Assembly (NCBI RefSeq): GCF_036924595.1 | Contig: NZ_JAZHRV010000001.1 | Coordinates: forward strand, 6,351,501-6,415,500 | Length of the DNA stretch: 64,000 nucleotides | Source of the DNA: Bradyrhizobium algeriense | GTDB taxonomy: Bacteria; Pseudomonadota; Alphaproteobacteria; Rhizobiales; Xanthobacteraceae | Reading direction: 5' to 3' | Part shown: positions 52,812-60,387 of the stretch, piece after piece | Position numbering within the stretch: the first letter of the stretch is position 1 | Layout: the number at the start of each line of letters is the position of its first letter | The notes under the pieces: model-generated | What the model was told of the DNA's origin: nothing | The model's database searches: none | What the model saw: the letters and a program-made list of their open reading frames with translations, nothing else | Position numbers and translations under genes: made by a program

Positions 52812-54353
52812 ATGACCCATCCCTCCGTCCACGCCCGCACCTATCCGAACAAGATCGCCTATCAGATGGCGACGACCGGCAAGGCGATCACCTATCGTGA
52901 ACTCGACGAGCTCTCGAACCAGGGCGCGCAACTGTTTCGTTCACTTGGGCTTAGGGCCGGCGACCACATTGCACTCCTGATGGAAAACCGCCTCGCCTTC
53001 ATGGAGATCTGCTGGGCGGCGCAGCGCGCAGGTCTCTACTACACCGCGATCAGCCGCTATCTGACGCAGGACGAAATCGCCTACATCGTGAAAGACTGCG
53101 GCGCAAAAGTCTTCATCACCACGCCGAAATGCGCCGACCAGGTCAGGGGCCTCGTTGGCCAGCCTGATGGACCGCTGCTCTACATGATGGATGAGCCCGA
53201 GCCGGGCTTCCGTTCCTTTGACAGGGAAGCCGCCGCGCAGCCGGCCATGCCGATTGCGGATGAGCTGGCGGGCTACGACATGCTGTATTCGTCCGGCACC
53301 ACCGGGCGGCCCAAGGGCATCAAGAAGGAGTTCGAGGGCAAGGCGATCGACGTGCCGAACCCGCTCCTGAAAATTCTCTGCGCCGACATGTGCGGCATGT
53401 CGTCCGACAGCATCTATCTGTCGCCGGCGCCGCTCTATCACGCAGCCCCCTTGCGCTTCAACATGATGGCGATCACGCTCGGCGGCACCTCCATCATCAT
53501 GGAGCATTTCGACGCCGAGGAATTTCTAAAACTGGTCGAGAAATACAAGGCCACGCAGTCGCAGCTGGTGCCGACCATGTTCGTGCGCATGCTGAAGCTG
53601 CCGGACGAGGTGCGCACGCGCTACAATGTTTCCTCGCTGAAAGGCGCGATTCACGCCGCGGCCCCCTGCCCGGTCGACGTGAAGGCAAAAATGATCGAGT
53701 GGTGGGGACCGATCCTGATCGAATATTACGCCGGCTCCGAAGGCAACGGCGTCACCGTCTCGACCTCGCAGCAATGGCTGACGCACCGCGGCACCGTCGG
53801 CCGCGCCGTGGTCGGCAAGGTGAAGATTTTGGACGAGAACGACGAGGAGCGTCCCGTGGGCGAAATCGGCACTGTCTATTTCGCCGATGCGCCTGCCTTC
53901 GCCTATCACAACGATCCCGAGAAGACGAAGAAGGCCTACAATGAAAAAGGCTGGTCGACGCTCGGCGACGTCGGCTATCTCGACGCGGAAGGTTTCCTCT
54001 ACCTCACCGACCGCAAGAGCTACATGATCATCTCGGGCGGCGTGAACATCTACCCGCAGGAGACCGAGGACGTCCTGATCACCCATCCCGCCGTCTCCGA
54101 CGTCGCGGTGTTCGGCGTGCCGAACGAGGAAATGGGCGAAGAGGTCAAGGCCGTGGTGCAGCCGCACGACATGGCAAAAGCCGGCAAGGAGCTCGAGGCC
54201 GAACTGATCGTGTTCTGCCGCAAGCATTTGTCGCCGATCAAATGCCCGAAAAGCATCGACTTCGAGGCGGAGTTGCCGCGGACGCCGACCGGGAAACTGG
54301 TGAAGCGGCATCTGCGCGACAAGTACTGGCCGAAGCCGGCGGCGAAGGGGTAG
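52812..54353 (+). CDS. Acyl-CoA synthetase (medium/long-chain, FadD-like)
   Basis: A 513-aa ANL-family ligase. Motifs are MLYSSGTTGRPKGIKKEF (A3), EYYAGSEGNGVT (A5), LGDVGYLDAEGFLYLTDRKS (A7), IISGGVNIYPQETEDVL (A8) and the lid Lys in LPRTPTGKLVKRHL. In A5 the usual YGxTE is Y-AGSEG-N, as in several Rhizobiales ligases. AGGAAACACCC precedes the ATG at 52812. It probably activates the substrate degraded by this cluster, alongside the feruloyl-type ligase, giving two ligases for one pathway. Confidence 0.9.
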   Translation: MTHPSVHARTYPNKIAYQMATTGKAITYRELDELSNQGAQLFRSLGLRAGDHIALLMENRLAFMEICWAAQRAGLYYTAISRYLTQDEIAYIVKDCGAKVFITTPKCADQVRGLVGQPDGPLLYMMDEPEPGFRSFDREAAAQPAMPIADELAGYDMLYSSGTTGRPKGIKKEFEGKAIDVPNPLLKILCADMCGMSSDSIYLSPAPLYHAAPLRFNMMAITLGGTSIIMEHFDAEEFLKLVEKYKATQSQLVPTMFVRMLKLPDEVRTRYNVSSLKGAIHAAAPCPVDVKAKMIEWWGPILIEYYAGSEGNGVTVSTSQQWLTHRGTVGRAVVGKVKILDENDEERPVGEIGTVYFADAPAFAYHNDPEKTKKAYNEKGWSTLGDVGYLDAEGFLYLTDRKSYMIISGGVNIYPQETEDVLITHPAVSDVAVFGVPNEEMGEEVKAVVQPHDMAKAGKELEAELIVFCRKHLSPIKCPKSIDFEAELPRTPTGKLVKRHLRDKYWPKPAAKG

Positions 54354-54363
54354 CGCGGGAATC

Positions 54364-54453
54364 GCAGGGTGGGCAGAGGCGCTAAGCGCCGTACCCATCA
54401 TCTGCTCGCCTACACCTGATGGTGGGCACGCTTACGCTTTTGCTCACCCTACG
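54364..54453. repeat. Palindromic repeat (GGGTGGGC family), copy 3
   Basis: A 90-bp palindrome: CGCAGGGTGGGCAGAGGCGC on the left and TGCTCACCCTACG on the right, with ACCCATCAT / CTGATGGTGGGC inside. It lies just after the acyl-CoA synthetase gene and just before the larger dispersed element. Confidence 0.7.
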
Positions 54454-54483
54454 CATCCGGCCAAAGCACGCGGCACTTTCTTC

Positions 54484-54624
54484 CCTTCTCCCCTTGTGGG
54501 AGAAGGTGCCTTGCCGAAGGCAAGGCGGATGAGGGGTCTCTATCCGCGGAGACAGACCCCTCACCCGTCTCAAATGAGCTTACGCTCATTCGATCCACCC
54601 TCTCCCACAAGGGAGAGGGGGAAG
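54484..54624. repeat. Dispersed palindromic element, copy 2 (about 141 bp)
   Basis: Nearly identical to 41503-41646: starts CCTTCTCCCCTTGTGGGAGA, holds GATGAGGGGTCTCTATCCGC and AGACAGACCCCTCACCCG, and ends CTCTCCCACAAGGGAGAGG. Its purine-rich end lies just 5' of the hydrolase start codon and may supply part of the ribosome-binding region. Confidence 0.85.
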
Positions 54625-54637
54625 AAAGGCGCGAACA

Positions 54638-55786
54638 ATGCCCATCCTCCCCGAGATCCCGCTCCCGCCTTCCATCCGCTCGCGCTATGTCGACGGCATC
54701 AACGGCCTGCGCATGCATGTGCTCGAGGCCGGCTTCGAAACCCGCGGCCGGCCCTGCGTGCTGCTGCTGCATGGCTTCCCCGAACTCGCCTTCTCCTGGC
54801 GCAAGGTGATGCCGGTTCTCGCAGAAGCCGGCTATCACGTGATCGCGCCGGACCAGCGCGGCTATGGCCGCACCACCGGATGGGACCCGGACTACGACGG
54901 CGATCTCGCCTCGTTCCGGCTCACCAACCTGGTGCGCGACACGCTTGGGCTGGTGTCGGCGTTCGGCTATCGCAGCGTTGACGCCGTCATCGGGCATGAT
55001 TTCGGCTCTTCGGTCGCCGCCTGGTGCGCGCTGATCCGGCCCGACGTGTTTCGCTCGGTCCTCATGATGAGCGCGCCGTTCGGCGGCCCGCCACCCCTGC
55101 CCTTCAACACGGTGCACGAACCCGCCAGGCCCGTCGATGATCCCATTCACCACGACCTCGCAGCGCTGCCGCGCCCGCGAAAGCATTACCAATGGTACTA
55201 CTCGACGCGCGAGGCGAATGCCGACATGCACCGCGCGCCGCAAGGCGTGCACGATTTCCTGCGCGCCTACTATCATCACAAGAGCGCGGACTGGAAGGAC
55301 AACCAGCCATATCCGCTGAAGTCATGGTCGGCGGGCGAAATCGCAAAACTGCCGACCTATTATGTGATGGACCTCGCCAAGGACATGGCCGCGACGGTTG
55401 CGGAAGAGATGCCGTCAGCGGAAGAGATCGCCGCGAATAAATGGTTGCCCGATAGCGAGCTTGCCTTCTACAGCGCCGAGTACGAACGCAACGGTTTCCA
55501 GGGCGGGCTGCAATGGTATCGCTGCGGCACCTCGGGCGCGTTTTTGCCGGAACTGCAGACCTGGTCGGGCCGCACCATCGACGTGCGCTCTGCCTTCATC
55601 TCGGGCAAGCAGGACTGGGGCACCTATCAGCGTCCCGGCGTGTACGAGGCCATGCAGAAGGCCTGCACCAACATGATCGGCAGCCATCTCGTCGATGGCG
55701 CGGGCCACTGGGTGCAGCAGGAGCAGGCCAACGAAGTGAGCTGGTTGCTGGTGCAATTCTTGCGAGGGACGAACGCGAACGCTTAG
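54638..55786 (+). CDS. Alpha/beta hydrolase, epoxide hydrolase-like
   Basis: A 382-aa alpha/beta-hydrolase. The oxyanion HGFPE is in LLLHGFPELAFSWRKV, nucleophile Asp is in VIGHDFGSSVAAW, and catalytic His is in VDGAGHWVQQEQ. Asp as nucleophile with HGFPE points to epoxide hydrolase or dehalogenase rather than esterase. The cap domain is long (about 130-260). It begins 14 bp after the dispersed repeat and is co-oriented with the thiolase and ligase genes, but probably has its own expression. Confidence 0.85.
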   Translation: MPILPEIPLPPSIRSRYVDGINGLRMHVLEAGFETRGRPCVLLLHGFPELAFSWRKVMPVLAEAGYHVIAPDQRGYGRTTGWDPDYDGDLASFRLTNLVRDTLGLVSAFGYRSVDAVIGHDFGSSVAAWCALIRPDVFRSVLMMSAPFGGPPPLPFNTVHEPARPVDDPIHHDLAALPRPRKHYQWYYSTREANADMHRAPQGVHDFLRAYYHHKSADWKDNQPYPLKSWSAGEIAKLPTYYVMDLAKDMAATVAEEMPSAEEIAANKWLPDSELAFYSAEYERNGFQGGLQWYRCGTSGAFLPELQTWSGRTIDVRSAFISGKQDWGTYQRPGVYEAMQKACTNMIGSHLVDGAGHWVQQEQANEVSWLLVQFLRGTNANA

Positions 55787-55837
55787 ACCAAGGCGAACCA
55801 GGCCAGGCCCGGCAATTGACCGCGGCGACAGCCAATA

Positions 55838-55852
55838 TTAGAATTATTCTAA
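55838..55852. promoter_or_regulatory. Irr-type iron control element (ICE)
   Basis: TTAGAA-TTA-TTCTAA: a perfect inverted repeat matching the ICE bound by the Irr regulator of Rhizobiales. It lies 22 bp upstream of the mbfA start. In Bradyrhizobium, Irr represses mbfA under iron limitation through such a site. Confidence 0.85.
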
Positions 55853-55874
55853 ATTAAGAAAAAGGCGCTGTCCC

Positions 55875-56846
55875 GTGAAGAATTTCGCCGATCTGACCGA
55901 ACGCGAAGTGCTGGCTGTCGCGATCTCTTCCGAGGAGGAGGACAGCCGCATCTACATGACGTTCGCGGAAGACCTCGCGGAACGCTATCCGGATTCGGCC
56001 AAGGTGTTCGAGGAGATGGCCGAGGAGGAACGCGGCCACCGCCATCGGCTGCTGGAACTGTACGAGCAGCGCTTTGGCGCGCATCTGCCGCCGATCCGCC
56101 GCGAGGACGTCAAGGGCTTCCTGAGGCGTCGGCCGATCTGGCTGACCAAGAACCTGTCGCTCGACACCATCCGCAAGGAAGTCGAGACGATGGAACTCCA
56201 GGCCGAGCAATTCTACATCAAGGCCGCAGAGCAGGCCGACGATGTCGGCGTGCGCCGCTTGCTCGGCGACCTCGCCGAGGAAGAAAGGGGCCACGAGAAG
56301 CTCGCAGTGAAGCTGACCGGCGAGATCCTCAGCCCGGATGTGCGCGCCGAGGAAGACAAGACGCGCCGGCGTATGTTCGTGCTGCAATATGTGCAGCCGG
56401 GGTTGGCCGGATTGATGGACGGCTCGGTCTCGACGCTGGCGCCACTGTTCGCCGCCGCCTTTGCCACGCATCAGAACTGGCAGACGTTTCTGGTGGGACT
56501 GGCCGCCTCGATCGGCGCCGGCATCAGCATGGGCTTTGCCGAAGCGCTCTCGGATGATGGCTCGCTGACGGGGCGCGGCTCGCCATGGCTGCGCGGCATC
56601 ACCTGCGGGTTGATGACGACGCTGGGCGGTATCGGCCACACCCTGCCCTATCTCGTTCCCGACCCCTGGCCGAACGCATTCTGGATCGCGACCGTGATCG
56701 CCTGCATCATCGTGTTCTTTGAATTGTGGGCGATCGCCTTTATCCGCGCGCGATACATGGACACGCCTTTCCTTCAGGCGGTGTTCCAGATCGTGCTCGG
56801 CGGCGCCATCGTGCTCGCGGTCGGGATATTGATCGGGACGGCGTAG
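55875..56846 (+). CDS. mbfA: MbfA: membrane-bound ferritin-like iron exporter
   Basis: A 323-aa fusion. The N-terminal ferritin-like (erythrin/rubrerythrin) domain (about residues 1-165) has repeated diiron EExxxH-type motifs ([36 protein letters not shown]). The C-terminal VIT1/CCC1-like domain has about five TM helices ([22 protein letters not shown]). It binds and oxidises iron and exports it, protecting against iron and H2O2 stress in the inner membrane. The start is a GTG at 55875. An ICE upstream indicates Irr control. Confidence 0.93.
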   Translation: MKNFADLTEREVLAVAISSEEEDSRIYMTFAEDLAERYPDSAKVFEEMAEEERGHRHRLLELYEQRFGAHLPPIRREDVKGFLRRRPIWLTKNLSLDTIRKEVETMELQAEQFYIKAAEQADDVGVRRLLGDLAEEERGHEKLAVKLTGEILSPDVRAEEDKTRRRMFVLQYVQPGLAGLMDGSVSTLAPLFAAAFATHQNWQTFLVGLAASIGAGISMGFAEALSDDGSLTGRGSPWLRGITCGLMTTLGGIGHTLPYLVPDPWPNAFWIATVIACIIVFFELWAIAFIRARYMDTPFLQAVFQIVLGGAIVLAVGILIGTA

Positions 56847-56854
56847 CCGGCGCC

Positions 56855-57421
56855 TCAGTTCGCACTCACGGCGTCTCCCGCGATCCGGCCGAACATTCGA
56901 AAATCATGGAACGCGCCCTTGAACCATGCCTTTTGCCGCAACGTGCCTTCATACTGAAAGCCTGACTTTTCCAGCACGCGGTCGGACGCGGCATTACCGG
57001 GCATCGTCCAGGCATCGATACGATTGAGCCTGAAGGTCTCATGTCCGCACGCGACCACGGCCCGCACCGCCTCCGTCATCAGGCCCCTGCCCCAATAATC
57101 CGGATGCAACTCGTAGCCGATTTGGCCGCAGCGCCATTTCTTCTCGAAACTGTTGAAGCGGATCGCGCCGGCCAGCGCCTTTGAGCCGCTGATCTCGATG
57201 ATCCAGGCACACCCCTTGCCGGAGCCGTGGACCTTGGACATCCAGCGCACGAAACGTTCGACCTGCGTCGTGGACGGCGCGTCGGGCCAATTGGAAAAAC
57301 GCGTTACGTCGGGAACCGACAATAACGCCCGAAACGCAGGGACGTCCTTTGGCGCCGCGGCCCGCAAGGTCAGCCGCTTAGTGGACAACACGGGAAATTT
57401 CCGACTCGCGCTGTGTGGCAT
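56855..57421 (-). CDS. GNAT N-acetyltransferase (RimJ/RimL type)
   Basis: A 188-aa acetyltransferase of the RimJ/RimL group: LSTKRLTLRAAAPKDVPAF at the start, GQIGYELHPDYWGRGLMTEAVRA (acetyl-CoA-binding R/Q-x-x-G-x-G/A region) and PGNAASDRVLEKSGFQYEGTLRQ. It acetylates an N-terminal amine or a small molecule. The ATG at 57421 has AGAGGAAAC upstream, better than the ATG 36 bp further up. It is convergent with mbfA. Confidence 0.85.
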   Translation of the reverse strand: MPHSASRKFPVLSTKRLTLRAAAPKDVPAFRALLSVPDVTRFSNWPDAPSTTQVERFVRWMSKVHGSGKGCAWIIEISGSKALAGAIRFNSFEKKWRCGQIGYELHPDYWGRGLMTEAVRAVVACGHETFRLNRIDAWTMPGNAASDRVLEKSGFQYEGTLRQKAWFKGAFHDFRMFGRIAGDAVSAN

Positions 57422-57472
57422 GGTTTCCTCTGCCCGTTGATTTTGGTTCGCAGACATTCCGGAAGAGTGGCA

Positions 57473-57592
57473 TCAACTGCCGTTGAGCCCGCCGATCTCG
57501 GGGAAGAACATGTCCTTCCACGAAGCAGGCTCGTGCTTGATGGCGCCGACCCGGCGCATGAATTTTGCGAATTTCATCCGCGCAAATCTCAT
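57473..57592 (-). CDS. Very short basic protein or gene tail (39 aa)
   Basis: ATG at 57592 with a strong ribosome-binding site (GGGAGG, five bases before the ATG). It encodes 39 residues, starting MRFARMKFAKFMRRVG and containing HEPASWKDMFFPEI, and ends before a TGA. The first half is very basic and the second half, with SWKDMFFPE, looks like a folded C-terminus. From memory it resembles the last 30 residues of NitT/TauT-type binding proteins, so it may be the relic of one or a genuine small protein. It is not part of the acetyltransferase gene just downstream. Confidence 0.45.
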   Translation of the reverse strand: MRFARMKFAKFMRRVGAIKHEPASWKDMFFPEIGGLNGS

Positions 57593-57769
57593 CGGAGCCT
57601 CCCGCACTGTTTTCATTTTTCGTTGAGCGGAAGACTAGCGCGCAAACGGTGTTGCCGCCAAGAGCATAGCAACGTGACCGTTCTGCCGCTGTACAGCCAT
57701 TGCTCTTGCGGCGTCGGCGCAAACTGAGCATCATCCGCGCCGCATCGAAGGACAGATCGGGAGTACGCC

Positions 57770-59242
57770 TTGGCCAAATCGCAATGGAGTTTCAAGACCG
57801 CCGTCGAATTGTCATCTGCGCTTGCTGACAGGAAAGTCTCAGCGGTCGAATTGGCAGAGGACGCGATCGGCCGGATCGAGCGGCACGATGCCAAGATCAA
57901 TGCGATTTGCGTCCGTGATTTCGAGCGCGGCCTTGCCGCCGCGCGGGCTGCCGATGCGGAACTAGCCCGCGGGGTGAAGAAGCCGCTGCTCGGCATCCCG
58001 ATGACGGTGAAGGAGTCCTTCAACATTGCGGGGCTGCCGACGACCTGGGGCATTCCGGCGCAGAAGGATTTCACGCCGACCGAAGACGCGCTGCCGATCA
58101 CCCGCGTCAAGGACGCCGGCGGCGTGATCCTCGGCAAGACCAACGTGCCGCTCGGGCTCGGCGACTGGCAGAGCTACAACGAAATCTACGGCACCACCAA
58201 CAACCCGTTCAATCTCGGCCGCACGCCGGGCGGTTCTTCCGGCGGCTCGTCGGCGGCGCTCGCGGCGGGCTATGGCGCGCTCTCGCTCGGCTCCGACATC
58301 GGCGGCTCCTTGCGCGTGCCCGCGTTTCACTGCGGCATCTACGCGCATAAGCCGACCTTCGACCTCGTCGCCATGCGCGGCCACACGCCGCCACCCCTGC
58401 CGCCGCTGCCTTCCACGCGCGATCTCAGCGTGATCGGTCCGATGGCGCGTTGCGTGGCCGATTTGTCGCTGCTGCTCGACGTGATCGCAGGGCCCGATCC
58501 GCTCGAATCCGGCAAGGCCTATAGCCTCACGCTGCCACCGGCGCGTCACACGGAGATGAAGAACTTCCGCGTGCTCTTGATCGACAGCGATCCTGTCATG
58601 CCGACCGACAGTGTGGTGCGCGGAACGCTGGAAGCACTTGCCGCAGATCTCGCCAGGGCCGGCGTCAAGGTCGACCGCGCCAGTCCGCTGCTGCCTGATT
58701 TCGCAGTATCGAGCCGGCTCTACATGCGGATGCTGATGTCGTTCCTTGCGGCTTCCTTTGCGCCCGAAGCCTACACCGGCGCGCTGGCGGCCGCCGCGTC
58801 GCTGCCCGCCGAGGACATAAGCCTCGCCGCCGAGCGCCTGCGCGGCATTACGCTCAGCCACCGCGACTGGTTGATGGCCGATGGCGGACGCTCCCGGCTG
58901 CGCGCGCAATGGCGCGAACTGTTCAAGACCTATGATGCCGTAATCTGCCCGCTGATGCCGACGCCGGCCTATCCGCACGATCACTCCGATGACCAGGAAA
59001 AACGCCGCATCAGGATCGACGGTAAGGATTACATCTATCCCGACCAGCTTTCCTGGCCCGGCATCGCCACCTTGCCCGGCCTGCCGTCGACAGCGATCCC
59101 GACTGGCTTTTCGCCGGATGGACTGCCGGTCGGCGTGCAGATCGTCGGGCCCTCGCTGGAGGACCGCACGCCGCTCAAGCTGGCGGAACTGATCGAGCGC
59201 GAATTCGGCGGGTTCAAGCCGCCGCCAATGTTTGATGATTAG
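57770..59242 (+). CDS. Amidase-signature family enzyme
   Basis: A 490-aa amidase with the Ser-cisSer-Lys triad. Lys81 is in IPMTVKESFNIAG, the Gly/Ser-rich stretch GGSSGGSSAALAAGYG contains the cis-Ser, and the nucleophilic Ser is in LGSDIGGSLRVPA. It hydrolyses amide or ester substrates in the cytoplasm; the target is unknown. The start is a TTG at 57770 with GGGAG upstream. It stands alone, followed by a small membrane protein gene. Confidence 0.9.
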   Translation: MAKSQWSFKTAVELSSALADRKVSAVELAEDAIGRIERHDAKINAICVRDFERGLAAARAADAELARGVKKPLLGIPMTVKESFNIAGLPTTWGIPAQKDFTPTEDALPITRVKDAGGVILGKTNVPLGLGDWQSYNEIYGTTNNPFNLGRTPGGSSGGSSAALAAGYGALSLGSDIGGSLRVPAFHCGIYAHKPTFDLVAMRGHTPPPLPPLPSTRDLSVIGPMARCVADLSLLLDVIAGPDPLESGKAYSLTLPPARHTEMKNFRVLLIDSDPVMPTDSVVRGTLEALAADLARAGVKVDRASPLLPDFAVSSRLYMRMLMSFLAASFAPEAYTGALAAAASLPAEDISLAAERLRGITLSHRDWLMADGGRSRLRAQWRELFKTYDAVICPLMPTPAYPHDHSDDQEKRRIRIDGKDYIYPDQLSWPGIATLPGLPSTAIPTGFSPDGLPVGVQIVGPSLEDRTPLKLAELIEREFGGFKPPPMFDD

Positions 59243-59318
59243 AGACCCCTCGTGCCGGCGAGTTGCGCGCAAGCGCACCTCCTCGCCATGAGGGTGAAGC
59301 GGCACCGTTGAAAGCGCC

Positions 59319-59879
59319 ATGCGGACTTTCATTCAAAGCGTCATCGCCGTCGTTGCCGGCTTCCTGCTGATGTGGCCGCTTGGCTATGCCTATGCCGCGC
59401 TCGGCTGGCCAACATTCCACTTGTGGGGGCTGATGCATGGCACATTTGTCGCGGCCTGGCCTACCCTCTCGATCCTGGCATTCCTGGCACTGGGGTATCT
59501 GCCGCTTTTCCGGAGCATCGACGACGCCGCGCTTCTGATCGCCGGCCTTGTTTGGGGTCTGTTGCTGGCCACTGCTTTCAACATCCGCCACGCTCTCGGC
59601 TTTGAGATTGCCTATGGCCTGTTCAGCGCCACGGCCGTTATCGTTGCAGCACTATGCATCTTTGCCAAACACCGGCTCCGTTTGGCGCTGCTCGTGATAT
59701 CGCCGCTTGTCTTCCTGAACCTGGATCTTCTGCTGGCGCCACCGACGCTTGAACAATTCCTGTCTCAAACCATCTTTGATCTCAAGGCGCTCTTGCCGCC
59801 AGTCGCCTTCTCGCTTGCGGGTTACGTGCTTGGTTCGCTCGTCCGCTTCGTGATCAAACGCTCGCCGAGAACAGCGTGA
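59319..59879 (+). CDS. Hypothetical membrane protein, about five TM helices
   Basis: A 186-aa very hydrophobic protein with helices at about residues 5-30, 40-65, 70-90, 100-125 and 150-175. It starts MRTFIQSVIAVVAGFLLMWP and ends with a basic cytoplasmic tail (IKRSPRTA). There is no family motif I can name. It lies between the amidase and a small SnoaL-like gene, co-oriented with both. Confidence 0.7.
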   Translation: MRTFIQSVIAVVAGFLLMWPLGYAYAALGWPTFHLWGLMHGTFVAAWPTLSILAFLALGYLPLFRSIDDAALLIAGLVWGLLLATAFNIRHALGFEIAYGLFSATAVIVAALCIFAKHRLRLALLVISPLVFLNLDLLLAPPTLEQFLSQTIFDLKALLPPVAFSLAGYVLGSLVRFVIKRSPRTA

Positions 59880-59918
59880 TGGCCGCTCCACATTGACGAA
59901 CAAGGACCGGAGGAAATC

Positions 59919-60272
59919 ATGAACAACGACCTCGCCGAGCTGACAGAGCTCAACCACGACTATGTCGCTTCAGTCCAGAACTGCGATGTCAAACGCTTCG
60001 ATGAAATTCTTGCAGCGGACTTCTATTGCTCGAATCCCGACAAGTCGCTGGTCGACCGCGCGGCGTTCCTGAAGCAGACCGCGATCCCGGTGACGATCAG
60101 GGACCTTACGGCACACGACGTGAAAATCCGCGTGCTCGGCGATTTCGCCATCATCCACGCCGCCACCAGCTATACGACCGCGGACGGCCAGCAGGCCCAC
60201 GGCCGCTACACCGATTGCTGGGCGAAACAGAACGGGAAGTGGCTCGCCGTCTCGGCGCACGTGTCGCGGTAG
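59919..60272 (+). CDS. SnoaL/DUF4440-like (NTF2-fold) protein
   Basis: A 117-aa NTF2-like cone-fold protein: LAELTELNHDYVASVQNCDVKRFDEIL, then DFYCSNPDKSLVDRAAFL, and a C-terminal beta part GRYTDCWAKQNGKWLAVSAHV. Such proteins are small-molecule isomerases or hydrolases, or have no known activity. GGAGGAAATC precedes the ATG. A palindromic repeat follows. Confidence 0.85.
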   Translation: MNNDLAELTELNHDYVASVQNCDVKRFDEILAADFYCSNPDKSLVDRAAFLKQTAIPVTIRDLTAHDVKIRVLGDFAIIHAATSYTTADGQQAHGRYTDCWAKQNGKWLAVSAHVSR

Positions 60273-60280
60273 GCCAACGC

Positions 60281-60374
60281 CGTCATTGCCGGGCTTGGCC
60301 CGGCAATCCATCCACGTCGAAGGAAGGCTTCTTGTGAAGATCGATGGATGCCCGGGTCAAGCCCGGGCATGACG
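60281..60374. repeat. Palindromic repeat (CGTCATTGCCGGGC / GCCCGGGCATGACG), copy 2
   Basis: A 94-bp palindrome with long inverted ends and the inner pair GCAATCCATC / GATCGATGGATGC. It sits between convergent genes (SnoaL-like and alcohol dehydrogenase), in the same family as 42168-42278. Confidence 0.85.
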
Positions 60375-60387
60375 AGCTCGATCTATC

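Noticed and set aside
57962..59332. 456-codon antisense frame over the amidase gene
   Set aside because: No recognisable domain, and it lies entirely opposite the catalytic core of the amidase.
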